DNA of 64,000 nt. Origin: Salvia splendens (Eukaryota > Streptophyta > Magnoliopsida > Lamiales > Lamiaceae). Position numbers and translations under genes: made by a program. Of the stretch, positions 31,441 through 41,759 are shown one piece after another (position 1 is the stretch's first letter; each line of letters opens with the position of its first letter). The stretch lies in the NCBI RefSeq assembly GCF_004379255.2, contig NC_056050.1, positions 1,240,001-1,304,000 on the forward strand, read 5' to 3'. The notes under the pieces were generated by a model. The model did not search any database. It had not been told where the DNA came from and was given only the letters and a program-made list of their open reading frames with translations.

Positions 31441-32685
31441 ATGGCTAGTGACAGTGATAGCGAGGATGAATTGGAGGTCGCTGTGGAAGGTGCGATAGAT
31501 AGGCTGCTACACCAGAGGGAGGAGCGGCGGCAACAGGCGGCGGTACATCGGCCGATCCGTCGTCAAACTACAATACCCCGTGACCACCTTGCTGCACATA
31601 TTCGGTTGTATCAGGACTACTTCGTTCCACAGCCGCGTTTTGGGGATGCCTTATTCCGGCGACGTTTTAGGATGCATCGTCCGTTGTTTATGCATATCGT
31701 GGGTGCTTTAGAGAGAAGATACCTGTATTTTAGGATCAGAGAGGATACAGTTGGCAAACCGGACTCACTCTCTTACAGAAGTGCACTGTCGCAATCAGAC
31801 AATTGGCGTACGGAGGCGCGGCCGACATGTTCGACGAGTACCTCCACATTGGCGAGTCGACAGCCGTCGAGTGTCTGCAGAATTTATGCGCGGGCGTGAG
31901 AGCGATATTCGGGGAGCGGTATCTTCGGAGTCCGAGCCCCGAAGACTGCCAGAGGCTGATAGATATGCATGGGTCGGTGCACGGGTTCCCTGGGATGTTG
32001 GGCAGCATAGATTGTATGCATTGGGAGTGGAAGAACTGCCCCGCCGCCTGGAAGGGGATGTACACTACCGGCTTCAAAGCCAAGCATCCCTCGATGATCC
32101 TTGAAGTTGTAGCTGACTACCGGCTGTGGATATGGCATGCTTATTTTGGAGTCGCAGGGTCGAACAACGACATCAACGTTCTCCAGTCGTCGCCATCAGT
32201 TTCATCGCAAACGGCAACCAGCACAATATGGGATACTCTTTGGCAGATGGGATATACCCAACTGGCCCGTCTTTGTGAAGACAATCAAGCATCCGCTCGG
32301 ACAAAAGAAGACATACTTTGCGAGCCATCAGGAATCAGCGCGTAAGGATGTGGAGCGGGCATTTGGTGTGCTCCAGAGTCGATGGGCGGTAGTGAAGGGT
32401 CCTGCACGGCAGTGGTATATTCCCAACATCGGCGATGTCATGTACGCATGTATCATAATGCACAACATGATTGTCGAAAATGAAGCTGCGGAACTGACTC
32501 AGTGGACCAATGAAGATGATACGGGTGCAGGTCCAAGTCACGGCGTGGCCACCGCGAATGTGAATATGGGGGTACCTCATGGAGAGGTCGAGCGGATGCG
32601 TACATTTGCCGACATGCGGCAAACAGATGCCCATGTTCGACTTCAGCACGATATTATCGAAGAGGTTTGGACGCGGAGGGGTTGA
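31441..32685 (+). pseudogene. Harbinger (DDE_Tnp_4-like) transposase, frameshifted
   Basis: The N-terminal part starts at ATG 31441 (MASDSDSEDELEVAVE) and reads to about 31760 (FRMHRPLFMHIVGAL). A frameshift leads into LAYGGAADMFDEYLHIGEST and the catalytic core with Asp in GSIDCMHWEWKNCP and Asp in GSNNDINVLQSS. At about 32195 sequence is lost and the frame changes, and a further one-base shift near 32255 precedes NWPVFVKTI. The last part has the third acidic residue in ERAFGVLQSRW and HNMIVENE, ending at 32685. The DDE residues are all still present but no single frame covers them. It is therefore inactive as it stands. Confidence 0.88.
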
Positions 32686-33014
32686 CGTTGATGTGATTAA
32701 TTTTTTTTTTGTTTTATTAATATGTAATTTTTTTTTCGAATCATGTATGTTTTTTTAATGAAGTTGTTAATTTTTCCCGTTCGTATTCGTGTTGAAATTT
32801 TATTTCCGTAAACGTAAATTGTTTTATTTGTGAATTTGTGATTTTTTATTGCGGGAAGTCCTAGTGGGAAGGGCGATGGGAAGGACGGATTGTGCAGGGG
32901 AAGTTCTAGTGACGTGGCAGTGGGATGATAAATCCTAGTGACGTGGCAGGAGGTGTTTTTGGAAAGTCCTAGTGGATGTCCGAGTGGGATATCCGTGCAT
33001 TGGAGATGCTCTAA

Positions 33015-34458
33015 AGATAATATGATCTCACCTTTTCCACTTGAGCATTGTAATTCTAATAGAATAAAAGAGAGGATAAACTGAGATATCCAATCATAAT
33101 TTGTATAGTAATGAACTAACTATTATACTAAGAATAATTTAGTAGTTGAAATAATGTCAAGTTAATTATATTTTAATTTTAAATAATTAGTAAATAAACT
33201 TAAATGGTATTAATGGTAGTCTTGGCTCAACACTCAGTGTTCTTGGAGTGTGATGAATGGTATATCGTACATCCTCACTGTACGATAGATCATGTTGTAT
33301 AAGTGTGTGGTGCACGAATCTCCAACACTAGGATCGAAAGGAGCAGGATTTGATACAACCGGGATTTGATGGCGGACTGGAGCGAAATTGAAAATTGAAA
33401 ACCGCCCAAAACGGAAGGAGCGAAAATTAAGCGGGATTTGATACAACCTTCCATCTACTCACTCTCTCTCATTCCAAGCGTCAATCCATCTCTCCACGTC
33501 TCTGCAATTCTTCTCCCCATATTCCACCACTCTTCAAACCCTAGCCGCCACTGTTTTTCGTCGGGTATTTCCAGAAAGTGATCGTTTTCGTTTGTTTCAC
33601 TCTCCAACTCTCACTCCGGTAGCGCGCGAACATATTGTTGAACGCGTAGACAAGGTAGGGTTCCAAAAAGTTTTTTTAGTAATAGCACCCGGTAGACGAC
33701 GATAGACACCGTCTACTAGTCGATTCCCATATTTTTCATCCAAAAAATCAATGGTTTTAACCTCGACTTGGTCGCGATTTTGTGTAATCACAAATGGGTT
33801 GTCGTTTTGGTTAGGGTTTTGTCTTATATAGAATCTGTAATTATTTACTGGTTTAAAAGTGTGTATTCGACGATTTGATTTGTGGTTCGTATCATAGAGT
33901 TAACATGACGAAAAGAGGCCGACCGTCAAGATCTCAACCTACAATGGCTGCAGGTAACCTATCAAATTAATTGAATGTAGAATTACTTGAGTAGTTGAAC
34001 ATCAATTAGGCTTCTTCTGTGCATTCATCGACAGATCTTGTAAATGGCTGGATGGGTAATTGTAAAACTCTTCTGTGCATTATTTGATTGCTTTGGTACA
34101 TGATTAAATCTCGGGTTACACATTATGTATCGTGTAGTATTCCTTTTTTTAACTGCTTGTGTACATGGGAGATTAACTTGAAGTATTAATGTGCGCATTA
34201 GTTGATTGAAAGTGTACATTATTTATGCATTGGTATACATTATTTGTCAAGTATTTGGCATTATTTGTCGGCTTGCTGAGTGGTGTGGGTGAAATGGTGA
34301 ATGGAATGTTCGATTTCTTTGATTAACATTCGAATATGGGTGTCTGTTCTTTTAGGTAGAGAAATGATGAAGAAATTGGGATAAATTTTGTAGACTACAA
34401 TGTCCTGATTGATTATTCTGACCAAATAAGCCCAGAAAATCATTCTTAACAATCTCGA
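33015..34458. other. Intergenic with an orphan first-exon-like segment
   Basis: 33015-33230 is AT-rich. 33450-33600 is CT-rich like a 5' leader. At 33905-33953 an ATG opens 16 codons (MTKRGRPSRSQ...) ending at a perfect donor CAG/GTAACC, but I find no following exon. 34020-34280 repeats phrases such as GTACATTATTTG. 34281-34458 corresponds to the leader of the F-box relatives. Nothing here is a supported gene. Confidence 0.45.
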
Positions 34459-34680
34459 AATGACGAGAGGATTCTTAAAGAATATACCGTTAGAAACCAC
34501 TATCGATATTCTGCCAAGACTCCCTGCTAAAGACGCAGGTTAGGATTGTCTGTGACTATGATTTAGCATAGAATTACAGTTACCAGATCTCATTGTGAGG
34601 TGCACATGCTTGGGAAACGAACATGGAGAATTATTGTACCAGATCTCTACAGCACTATGAGCTTTTTACTTAATGTAGAT
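34459..34680 (+). pseudogene. F-box gene relic with large internal deletion (block A)
   Basis: ATG 34459 begins the same F-box start as 52576 (MTRGFLKNIPLETTIDILPR, LPAKDAG). The sequence then jumps to RICL*L-like remnants of the F-box-associated domain (YSYQISL.. equivalent of TRSHCEV, GKRTWRIIVPD) and to the 3' flank (AGCTTTTTACTTAATGTAG). Most of the gene is missing. Its place before RLK-A mirrors the F-box gene before RLK-B. Confidence 0.75.
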
Positions 34681-34699
34681 AGTGTATTTGTTTATATGT

Positions 34700-35218
34700 T
34701 TTTGCTATAATATGCTCTGACTTGGTGCTGCTGCTAGATGCATTTTTGTTACAGTGTAGCAGATCAACTCGCTATTACGAGTATATCCAAATTTAAGCAT
34801 GTAGCCTGGTTTACTATTACGAGTATATCTTTTTCAAGAAACGACGTCGGTGCAACAAGATGGATGTTCACTGTTGCGTATAGATTGAACTTAAATTTTA
34901 TGTAAGTGAACAGAAGTGAATAAGGAAGAAGTAAGGTTGATTTACTGATATTGAGTTGAGGTAGAACATAACAAATATATAATGCTTGTGGGACATAAGC
35001 TAAAACACTAAAAGATATAATTCTTGTAGTTATGGGACATAAGCTAAAAGACTAAAAGTAGTTTGTTAAAGATGATGTGTACACAAAGATGCTTTAGGAA
35101 AGTAGATGCTTTTTCTTTAGTTTCCACTAACCAAATTTCGAAATTAAATGATGTCTCCGTCTTCGTCTTCGTCTTCGTCTTCATCTTCATCTGAGCTTTC
35201 AAAAGATTCAAGCAACTA
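34700..35218. other. Upstream region of RLK-A
   Basis: Matches the region upstream of RLK-B (53690-54119). Close to the ATG there is a (GTCTTC)n microsatellite, four units here, fewer in RLK-B, followed by ATCTTCATCTGAGCTTTC in both. No TATA box is evident. Confidence 0.5.
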
Positions 35219-38200
35219 ATGGAGACCTCTTCCCCTCCCTTCTCTCTCGCTCTCGTGCTTTTGACATTAACCAGCGTTACACTGATCACCTCCTCCTCCT
35301 CCTCCCCGTTTTCCAACTCAGATACTGATCAAGACGCTCTCCTCGCCTTCAAAAACGCCATCATTTTGGACTCCGATTCCATCATGATCAGCAACTGGTC
35401 CGCTAACGCTTCCATCTGCAGCTGGACTGGCGTCTCATGCAGCCTCGACCACCAAAGGGTCACGGCCCTCAATTTCTCCGGCTTCCTCCTCCACGGAACC
35501 ATCTCTCCACATCTTGGAAACTTAACGTTCCTTCAGTCTCTGGACATGAGCTCCAACAATTTCACAGGCTCCATACCCTCGGAGCTGTCCAACATCCAAA
35601 GGCTGAAGACTTTGAACTTAGCGAGTAATCAGCTCGTGGGAGGTCTACCGAGTGGCATCTTCACCAACATGTCTGTGTTGGTAGAGATCAACCTCAGGTC
35701 TAACAACCTATCGGGCGAGCTCCCAAGTAATATATGCAGTAATACTCCGAAACTCAAGAGGTTACTTTTGTCCGGAAATAAAATTGATGGAAAAATCCCG
35801 AAGAGTATATGCAAGTGCAGAGAGATGGAAGAGTTGCGAATATCCTCTAACCAACTCACTGGCAAAATACCAACTGAAATCGGGAACTTGACGAAGCTTA
35901 CTTTGTTAAGCATGTTTTCAAACCATTTGGAAGGTATGATCATCTCTTCTTATTTGAAATTACTATCATGTTTAGTTAAATATTCATTAACATTTTGATA
36001 TAATGATTCTAATTGAGCAGGAGAAATTCCTTCATCTGTCTTCAACATTTCTTCTCTGGAATTTGTGTACCTTGGTGACAACAGTCTTACTAGTAGTGTC
36101 CCCATTTTCAACAGTTTAACCAGGCTTCAAAGATTGTATCTTGACGGAAACAACTTGATAGGTAATTAATTTACAACTTGAGAGTATATATCTGTTATAT
36201 GTAGAAGTTATATTTTGAAGTCTTCTTTTTGGGTAACTATGTAGTAATTGTATTTGTAGGTGGCATACCCGAAGAAATTGGATATCTCACCTCCTTGCAG
36301 TATCTAAAACTTGATAAAAACAACTTGACAGGTATAATTAACATGTTGACTGAAGGAGAGAGAGCAAATTTCCAAAATCTGAAATCTAATGGTCCATATT
36401 TTAGTTTGTACTCCCTCCGTCTCTAATAATTTGTCACCATTTGATGAGGCACAAGTTTTATGAAATGTAATAGAAAGTGAATCAAAAAAAGTTAATGGCA
36501 TGTGGGTCCAACTTTTATAAATTAGTTTTATACATAAAATGTGAGTACGAATGAGTTAGTGGAAGGGGGTCCACTACCAAAAATAGTAAAAATAAGAGGT
36601 GACAAATTTTTTTAGAGACGGGCGAAAATGGGAATAAGTGCCTAATTTTCTGGGACAGACGGAGTAGTTTGTAGGAAAGACGTAGTTTGCCGTATAATAG
36701 GACCATTCCAACTAGAGCCCCTTTTAGGTATTTTATAAGCCTTCATCACATGCTATTGTACTATATAGTGTCTTATGCTATTCAGGTCAGATACCAAAGC
36801 AAATTGGGAACCTTACTATGCTGAGAACATTATATATTGATTCCAACAAGTTGACAGGTATGTATCTCAAAAGAAAACATTGAAGCATGCAAGTTACATT
36901 ACTTACTAATGAAATTTGTTACTGAATATGAATTACTTGATGAAAGGTGAACTACCAGAAGAGCTTGGTAATCTCAAAAACATCACACTTATTCATGCAT
37001 ACTCAAATGCTTTGAGTGGTTCAATCCCACATTCCATATTTAATCTCTCAACATTGGAAGTATTATCTCTTCAGTTCAATCAACTCTCCGGCAGTCTTCC
37101 TCCATACATAGGCCTCTCACTTGTCAATCTCAAAGAGCTACATTTATCTTCCAATAGACTCACCGGAGAAATCCCAACCACTATCAGCAATGCTTCCGTG
37201 CTTACTTGGTTGCAGTTGAATATAAACTCATTCACTGGCTCCATTCCCCACTTTGATAACTTAAGGTCCCTCAAAGTCCTTCGACTTTGGGAAAATAATC
37301 TGACGGGAGCTGACTCTCCGGATCAAGAACTCACATTTCTCTCTTCGTTAACTAACTGCTCGTCTTTGGAGTCCTTGGATATATCAGATAATCCGCGGAT
37401 GAATGGTGTCCTCCCGCCTTCGGTTGGGAACTTATCTGTCTCTCTCAAAAGTTTTCGAGCAGCTAACTGCAGCATCCGAGGAGTTATTCCTTCTGCTTTT
37501 GGAAATTTGAGCAATTTACAAACTTTGGATTTATCTACAAATAATCTCACAGGATTCATCCCGGCAACAATGGGGAAGTTGAAGCAGCTGGGTGAGTTAG
37601 TCCTCTATAATAACCGGCTGGGCGGATATATCCCTCGTGATCTTTGTCCAATGAGAAACTTGATAAAATTGGGCTTGCATGCCAACATGCTCGTAGGTCC
37701 GTTACCAGAATGTTTGGGGGAAGTTAAATCTCTAAGAATGGTCACAATGAACTCGAACAAGCTGAGTTCCACTCTCCCTTCGGAAATCTTTGGTCTTGCA
37801 GACCTCATATATTTGGACTTGTCTTCGAACAATCTGAGTGGTCAACTTCCGTATATTGGAAGGCTGAAGGCTATTAACGAGTTAGACTTATCCTCTAACG
37901 AGTTTTCAGGTTCTATTCCTGAATCAATTGGCGGATGTGAGTCACTTGTATACCTAAATTTGTCGAAAAATACGTTTAATGGTTCCATCCCTCAGTCAGT
38001 GGGAGAGGCCAAAGGATTGAGTAAATTGGATCTGTCCTATAATCACCTGTCTGGTTCGATACCCGAGTCACTGGAAAAGCTCAAGCTTGTGAAGTTGAAT
38101 ATGTCTTATAATGATCTGGAAGGGGAAATACCAGATGAAGGTTGTTTTTCTGAGTTAGATGCTCAGTCATTTCTCAACAACCTTAAGCTATGTGGCTCGG

Positions 38201-39404
38201 AGAGATTTCAAGTGCCATCTTGTCCGAAGAAGCATCCAAAATCAAACGTTGTTGCTCTTGTAATGAAATATGTTGTTCCACCCTTTGTTGCATTCTTATT
38301 TGTAGTGGTTGGTTTACTCATTCTGATAAGGAGATGGAGGCGGCCACAAGACAAACCGCCTTCTACGGAAAATTCATCAAAACTTAGGAGCTGGAAAATA
38401 GTTTCGGAGAAAGAACTAGAGCAGGGAACAAGTTCTTTTAGTGAGACGAATCTCCTTGGTAAAGGAAGCATCGGTTCAGTATTCAAAGCAACACTAGCAG
38501 ATGGGACAGAAGTTGCGGTGAAAGTGTTCGACTTACAAGTAGAAAGAGCCATCAGGATCTTTAAAACTGAGAGTCATATATTAAGCACTATTCGACATAG
38601 AAACTTGGTGAAGATACTTGGTTGTTGCAGTAACCCTGAATTCAAAGCCTTGATTCTTACATATATGCCGAATGGAAGCTTGGAGAAATGGCTGCATTCG
38701 GACAAGAATTGTCTTGATCTGGTGCAAAGACTACAAGTAGCAATAGATGTGGCGTTAGCTTTGGAATATCTTCATCATGACCATACATACCCGGTCGTTC
38801 ACTGTGATATAAAGCCAAACAATGTGTTGCTCGATGCAGATATGACTGCTCATGTTGGGGACTTTGGTATCGCCAAGCTCTTTGACCACGATGAGGCTGC
38901 AGTTCACACTATAGCCATGGGAACTATTGGTTATGCAGCACCAGGTGATGCGTAATTTATAAAATCTTGAATTTCACTTTCTTATTATGTTATTATAATG
39001 ATTGGTGTTGAACGTGTGAATTACAATTTGTAGAGTTTGGATCCGAAGGAACGGTATCTACAATGGGAGATGTATACAGTTATGGGATACTGTTGTTGGA
39101 GATGTTCACAAGCAAGAAGCCGACAGATGATATGTTCAACGGCGAAATGAGCATAAAGGAGTGGGTGGGTAAAGCGTTAAACGAAAATGCAATAAGCGTA
39201 GTCGTGGCCTCTGTTTTGGTATCAATAGAAGATGGACATTTCTCTGCAAAGTTAGAATGTGTGACATCTGTTTTCGAATTGGCGATGAAATGTTTGGCCC
39301 TTTTACCACATGAACGAATCAACATGAAGCAAGTAGTGGCTGCTCTACAGAAGATCAAAGGCAAGTTTACACTGGAAGATATGGAAAAGAAGCATCGCTG
39401 GTGA
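35219..39404 (+). CDS. RLK-A: LRR receptor kinase, LRR-XII-like, 6 exons, intact
   Basis: Plasma-membrane receptor kinase. Exons 35219-35933, 36021-36161, 36260-36331, 36786-36857, 36947-38944 and 39034-39404 join to 3369 nt (1122 aa). All introns are GT-AG and phase 1, and exons 3 and 4 are each exactly one 24-residue LRR. Order: signal peptide (~1-28), LRRNT (CSWTGVSC), over 20 LRRs to about 740, membrane segment (~770-793, VVPPFVAFLFVVVGLL), and kinase (~835-1110). The kinase has the glycine loop GKGSIGSVF, VAVK lysine (~859), HCDIKPNN (~951), GDFGIA (~972) and the APEFG segment, split by the last intron. HCD makes it non-RD, typical of FLS2/EFR/XA21-class immune receptors (family knowledge). 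The ligand is unknown. No lesion is visible. Confidence 0.93.
36411..36664. mobile_element. Stowaway MITE in RLK-A intron 3
   Basis: CTCCCTCCGTCTC start and GGGACAGACGGAG end, flanked by TA on both sides (36409-36410, 36665-36666). No coding capacity. RLK-B carries different MITEs in the same intron. Confidence 0.85.
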
Positions 39405-39479
39405 TAGATTGTAGTTTTAGTTAAGTAATACAGTAATTGTTTTGTATGTTTTGTGTGTCGTGGTATTTGGTGCGGCAAG

Positions 39480-39670
39480 TATGGATGTATAGTATTGAGA
39501 AGTAGTATATTTATTTTGTGCGTATTTATAGATTGTGAATGGTTGTAGTGTGGAGTAGTAGTATGTTTATTTTGTGCTTATTTATAGATTGCGAATGGTC
39601 GTAGTGTGGAGTAGTACCATGTTTATTTCGTGCGTATTTATAGATTGCGAATGGTCTTAGTGTGGAGTAG
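39480..39670. repeat. Minisatellite downstream of RLK-A (~62 bp x 3)
   Basis: Three units of TATTTATAGATTGYGAATGG, GTAGTGTGGAGTAG, TTTATTTYGTGC. The same family downstream of RLK-B has about six units (59500-59850). Confidence 0.85.
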
Positions 39671-40087
39671 AAGAAAATCTGGAATCGGGATTATCTGTTA
39701 CGCGTTACATTATTATCTGAGCTATATTATTAGATTACACAATCTAAATTATTAGATGACACATGACATTAATCTAACGGTTACATCACAAGATCCAATG
39801 AATGTGATTTGCTTTGATTTTTGACATAATTTCTGTTATGGATATGAACACTCCCCTAGTTGAATATGTGTTATGTAAAGAAAGATTTTAATTATAGAAC
39901 TTATTATGAAACGATCCCTTCTACAACGACAAACGTTGGACTTATTTCACTCACTACACATCCAACTAAATTAATCAACTTGAAATTACAATAATAGTAA
40001 TAGGAGGATATCCTATTGCACTCACGATACAGTCTAAACACACACACTGCAAACTCGTTCACACCACCACCATACACGCTTAACAAA
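39671..40087. other. Spacer between RLK-A and GH17-A
   Basis: AT-rich. 39900-40087 is the convergent 3' flank of GH17-A, shared with 62250-62474. No gene seen. Confidence 0.5.
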
Positions 40088-41685
40088 TCACCGGAATCGG
40101 AACGGGAACTTTGGCTGGCCGTTGGGAAGGAATATCCCGAAATGCCTCTCGTAGTCCGGGCCGGGCCTCAGATTCTCATCGAACATAGAAAATATGTACG
40201 TCTCTATCGGCCGGCCCGGCCTCATCGGCGTTCCGGTCCTCACCACGCGCATCAAGTTGTTGATGTAGGTTCTAGCGTTGTTATTCGTGTTGATCGGTCC
40301 ATCGCTGAGCGCTGTCGTGTTGCGCTCGAATGGAATGCTTCCCTCCGGCGGAGGCGCCGCATTTTCCCCTCCTGATGGAATACCAGTCGTTCCCTTAACC
40401 TCCATTCCTGCCTGCATTTCAGGTGTTTGTTGAAGGGATAATGGCGATGCTGCCGCAAGGATCTTGGTCATGGCGGCAATGAAGGCGTCGTGGATCACGT
40501 AGAAGAGGTTGTCGTAGTAGACACCGCCGAGAACGACGCCGCTGTTGGGCTGCAGAAGCGCGAAGGAGAGGTTGATGTTCCTCCGGTCGTTGATGTAGGC
40601 GTAGAACGGGAATATATTGATATGCATCGGGGCTCGGGTTTCCCTCAGGAACTCGAGGATCGGGCGGATGAACCAGTTCACGCTGCACTTGAACGCGGCT
40701 AACTGAGGCGGGCTCCACCGGCTCAGGAGGCTTATCTGGATGGACGTCGAGACTTGGACGCGGCCTCCCTGCCCTGCCACACGGATGGCGCGGTAGACAT
40801 TCTGCATCGCCGGGAACACGAACGGCCCCAGTTCTGAATTAGGGTCGATCTCGTTCCCGACGATGATGTAGCGGAACGTGACGTTCGGGAAGCGGAGTAT
40901 GTTCTGGCGGACCCAGGCGGTAGCCGCCTGGGGGCAGTTGGCGAGATCGCGGAGGTCGGAGTGGGAGACGCCCATCATGAGGCGGATGTTGGTGCCGCTG
41001 AGGGCTCGGAGTGTCGGGGCATGGGGGTCGAAGAGACGCATCCTGCGGATGTTGTTCTGTTGGTACAGGGTCACGGTTGCGGCCGGGCCGGGCAAGTTGG
41101 TGCCCAGCCGTCCGAAGAAAGTGCCAACCTGGCCAACTGCATAATTTTACTTGTGTAAGACTGTCTGACGGATCAAGATAGGCTAAATGCATATAAATGT
41201 GTTTCATGCAACATAATTAAGCAAGGATTTTGACGGGGCTAGTATTCGGTCCTGCCAATGCAGGATCAAAACTTAGTCCTAACAAAATTTAAGCTTATAT
41301 TGCATGAAACACACACAACAAAGAAACTGTCATTATACTTGTGTAAGACTGTCTTACGAGTCAACATTTGTTGACTATATGTGTTTCATGCAACATAGTT
41401 AAAGCAAAGGTTTTGTTGGGACTGAGTTTCAATCCTGCTACACAATGAACATTGCAAAGCAGGATCACGACTCGGTCCTAACAAAATTTACGCTTATGTT
41501 GTATGAAACATAGGCGTTTGTTACGCTCGAAAAATTGCATCCACTACACTAGTGTATGTGTGTTAGAATTAACGATAAGGTATAAATAATTTGAGCAATT
41601 GTTTACCTGTGAGATGAAGAGAGGCGACGAAGAGCAATCCAAACAGGAGCATTGTAAGCTTAAAGTGATTGTCGGTTGCAGCCAT
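40088..41685 (-). CDS. GH17-A: beta-1,3-glucanase-like protein lacking the nucleophile segment
   Basis: Exon 1 (41685-41607) encodes a signal peptide (LLFGLLFVASLHLTG). Exon 2 (41136-40088) encodes the domain. The join is phase 1, GT-AG, 375 aa in total. GH17 hallmarks are present: NNIRRMRLFDP, LMMGVSHSDL, FRYIIVGNEI with the proton-donor Glu (~122), FVFPAMQNVYRAIR, NARTYINNL, GTPMRPGRPIETY, MFDEN and ERHFGIFLPNGQPKFPF. The expected SE(S/T)GWPS motif with the catalytic nucleophile, which should lie between SLQ (~261) and NNARTY (~312), is absent. Its place is taken by about 45 low-complexity residues (GIPSGGENAAPPPEGS). Also the usual N-terminal GVCYG is GTFFG. It is probably secreted; catalysis by the normal GH17 mechanism is unlikely, so it may be a glucan-binding pseudoenzyme. 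Confidence 0.88.
41149..41520. repeat. Two tandem foldback units in the GH17-A intron
   Basis: Two units of about 187 bp each start ACTTGTGTAAGACTGTCT (41149, 41336). Each holds a hairpin with TGTGTTTCATGCAACATA on one arm and its complement on the other: 41198-41314 and 41380-41512. Pairing extends for about 55 bases per arm with mismatches. The same two hairpins occur in the GH17-B intron (63599-63713 and 63778-63909). Confidence 0.8.
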
Positions 41686-41739
41686 ATTTAGGTATGGTGT
41701 TTTTTTGTGCAATGGATAAATAATTAACCCAAAACTCCT

Positions 41740-41746
41740 CTTTATA
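41740..41746 (-). promoter_or_regulatory. TATA box of GH17-A
   Basis: GCTATAAAGAGG on the minus strand, about 55-60 bases before the ATG at 41685. Confidence 0.55.
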
Positions 41747-41759
41747 GCACTCTAGATGC

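Larger units (their letters stand above)
31150..33011 (+). mobile_element. PIF/Harbinger DNA transposon, degenerate
   Basis: Terminal inverted repeats GAGCATCTTCAATG (31150) and CATTGGAGATGCTC (ending 33011) are flanked by the 3-bp duplication TAA (31147-31149, 33012-33014), as known for PIF/Harbinger. The left subterminal part has seven GACGTC palindromes. The right subterminal part has repeated TCCTAGTG and GACGTGGCA. Only the transposase gene is present; the Myb-like partner gene that autonomous Harbingers carry is missing. Confidence 0.9.

Noticed and set aside
36916..38955. A separate gene starting in the large exon of RLK-A
   Set aside because: The frame continues upstream through phase-1 exons to a signal peptide, and RLK-B has the same structure. 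It is one gene.
40490..41158. Plus-strand and other-frame open frames over GH17-A, and the like over GH17-B
   Set aside because: They are shadows caused by high GC content of the GH17 exon. The minus-strand frame carries all family motifs.
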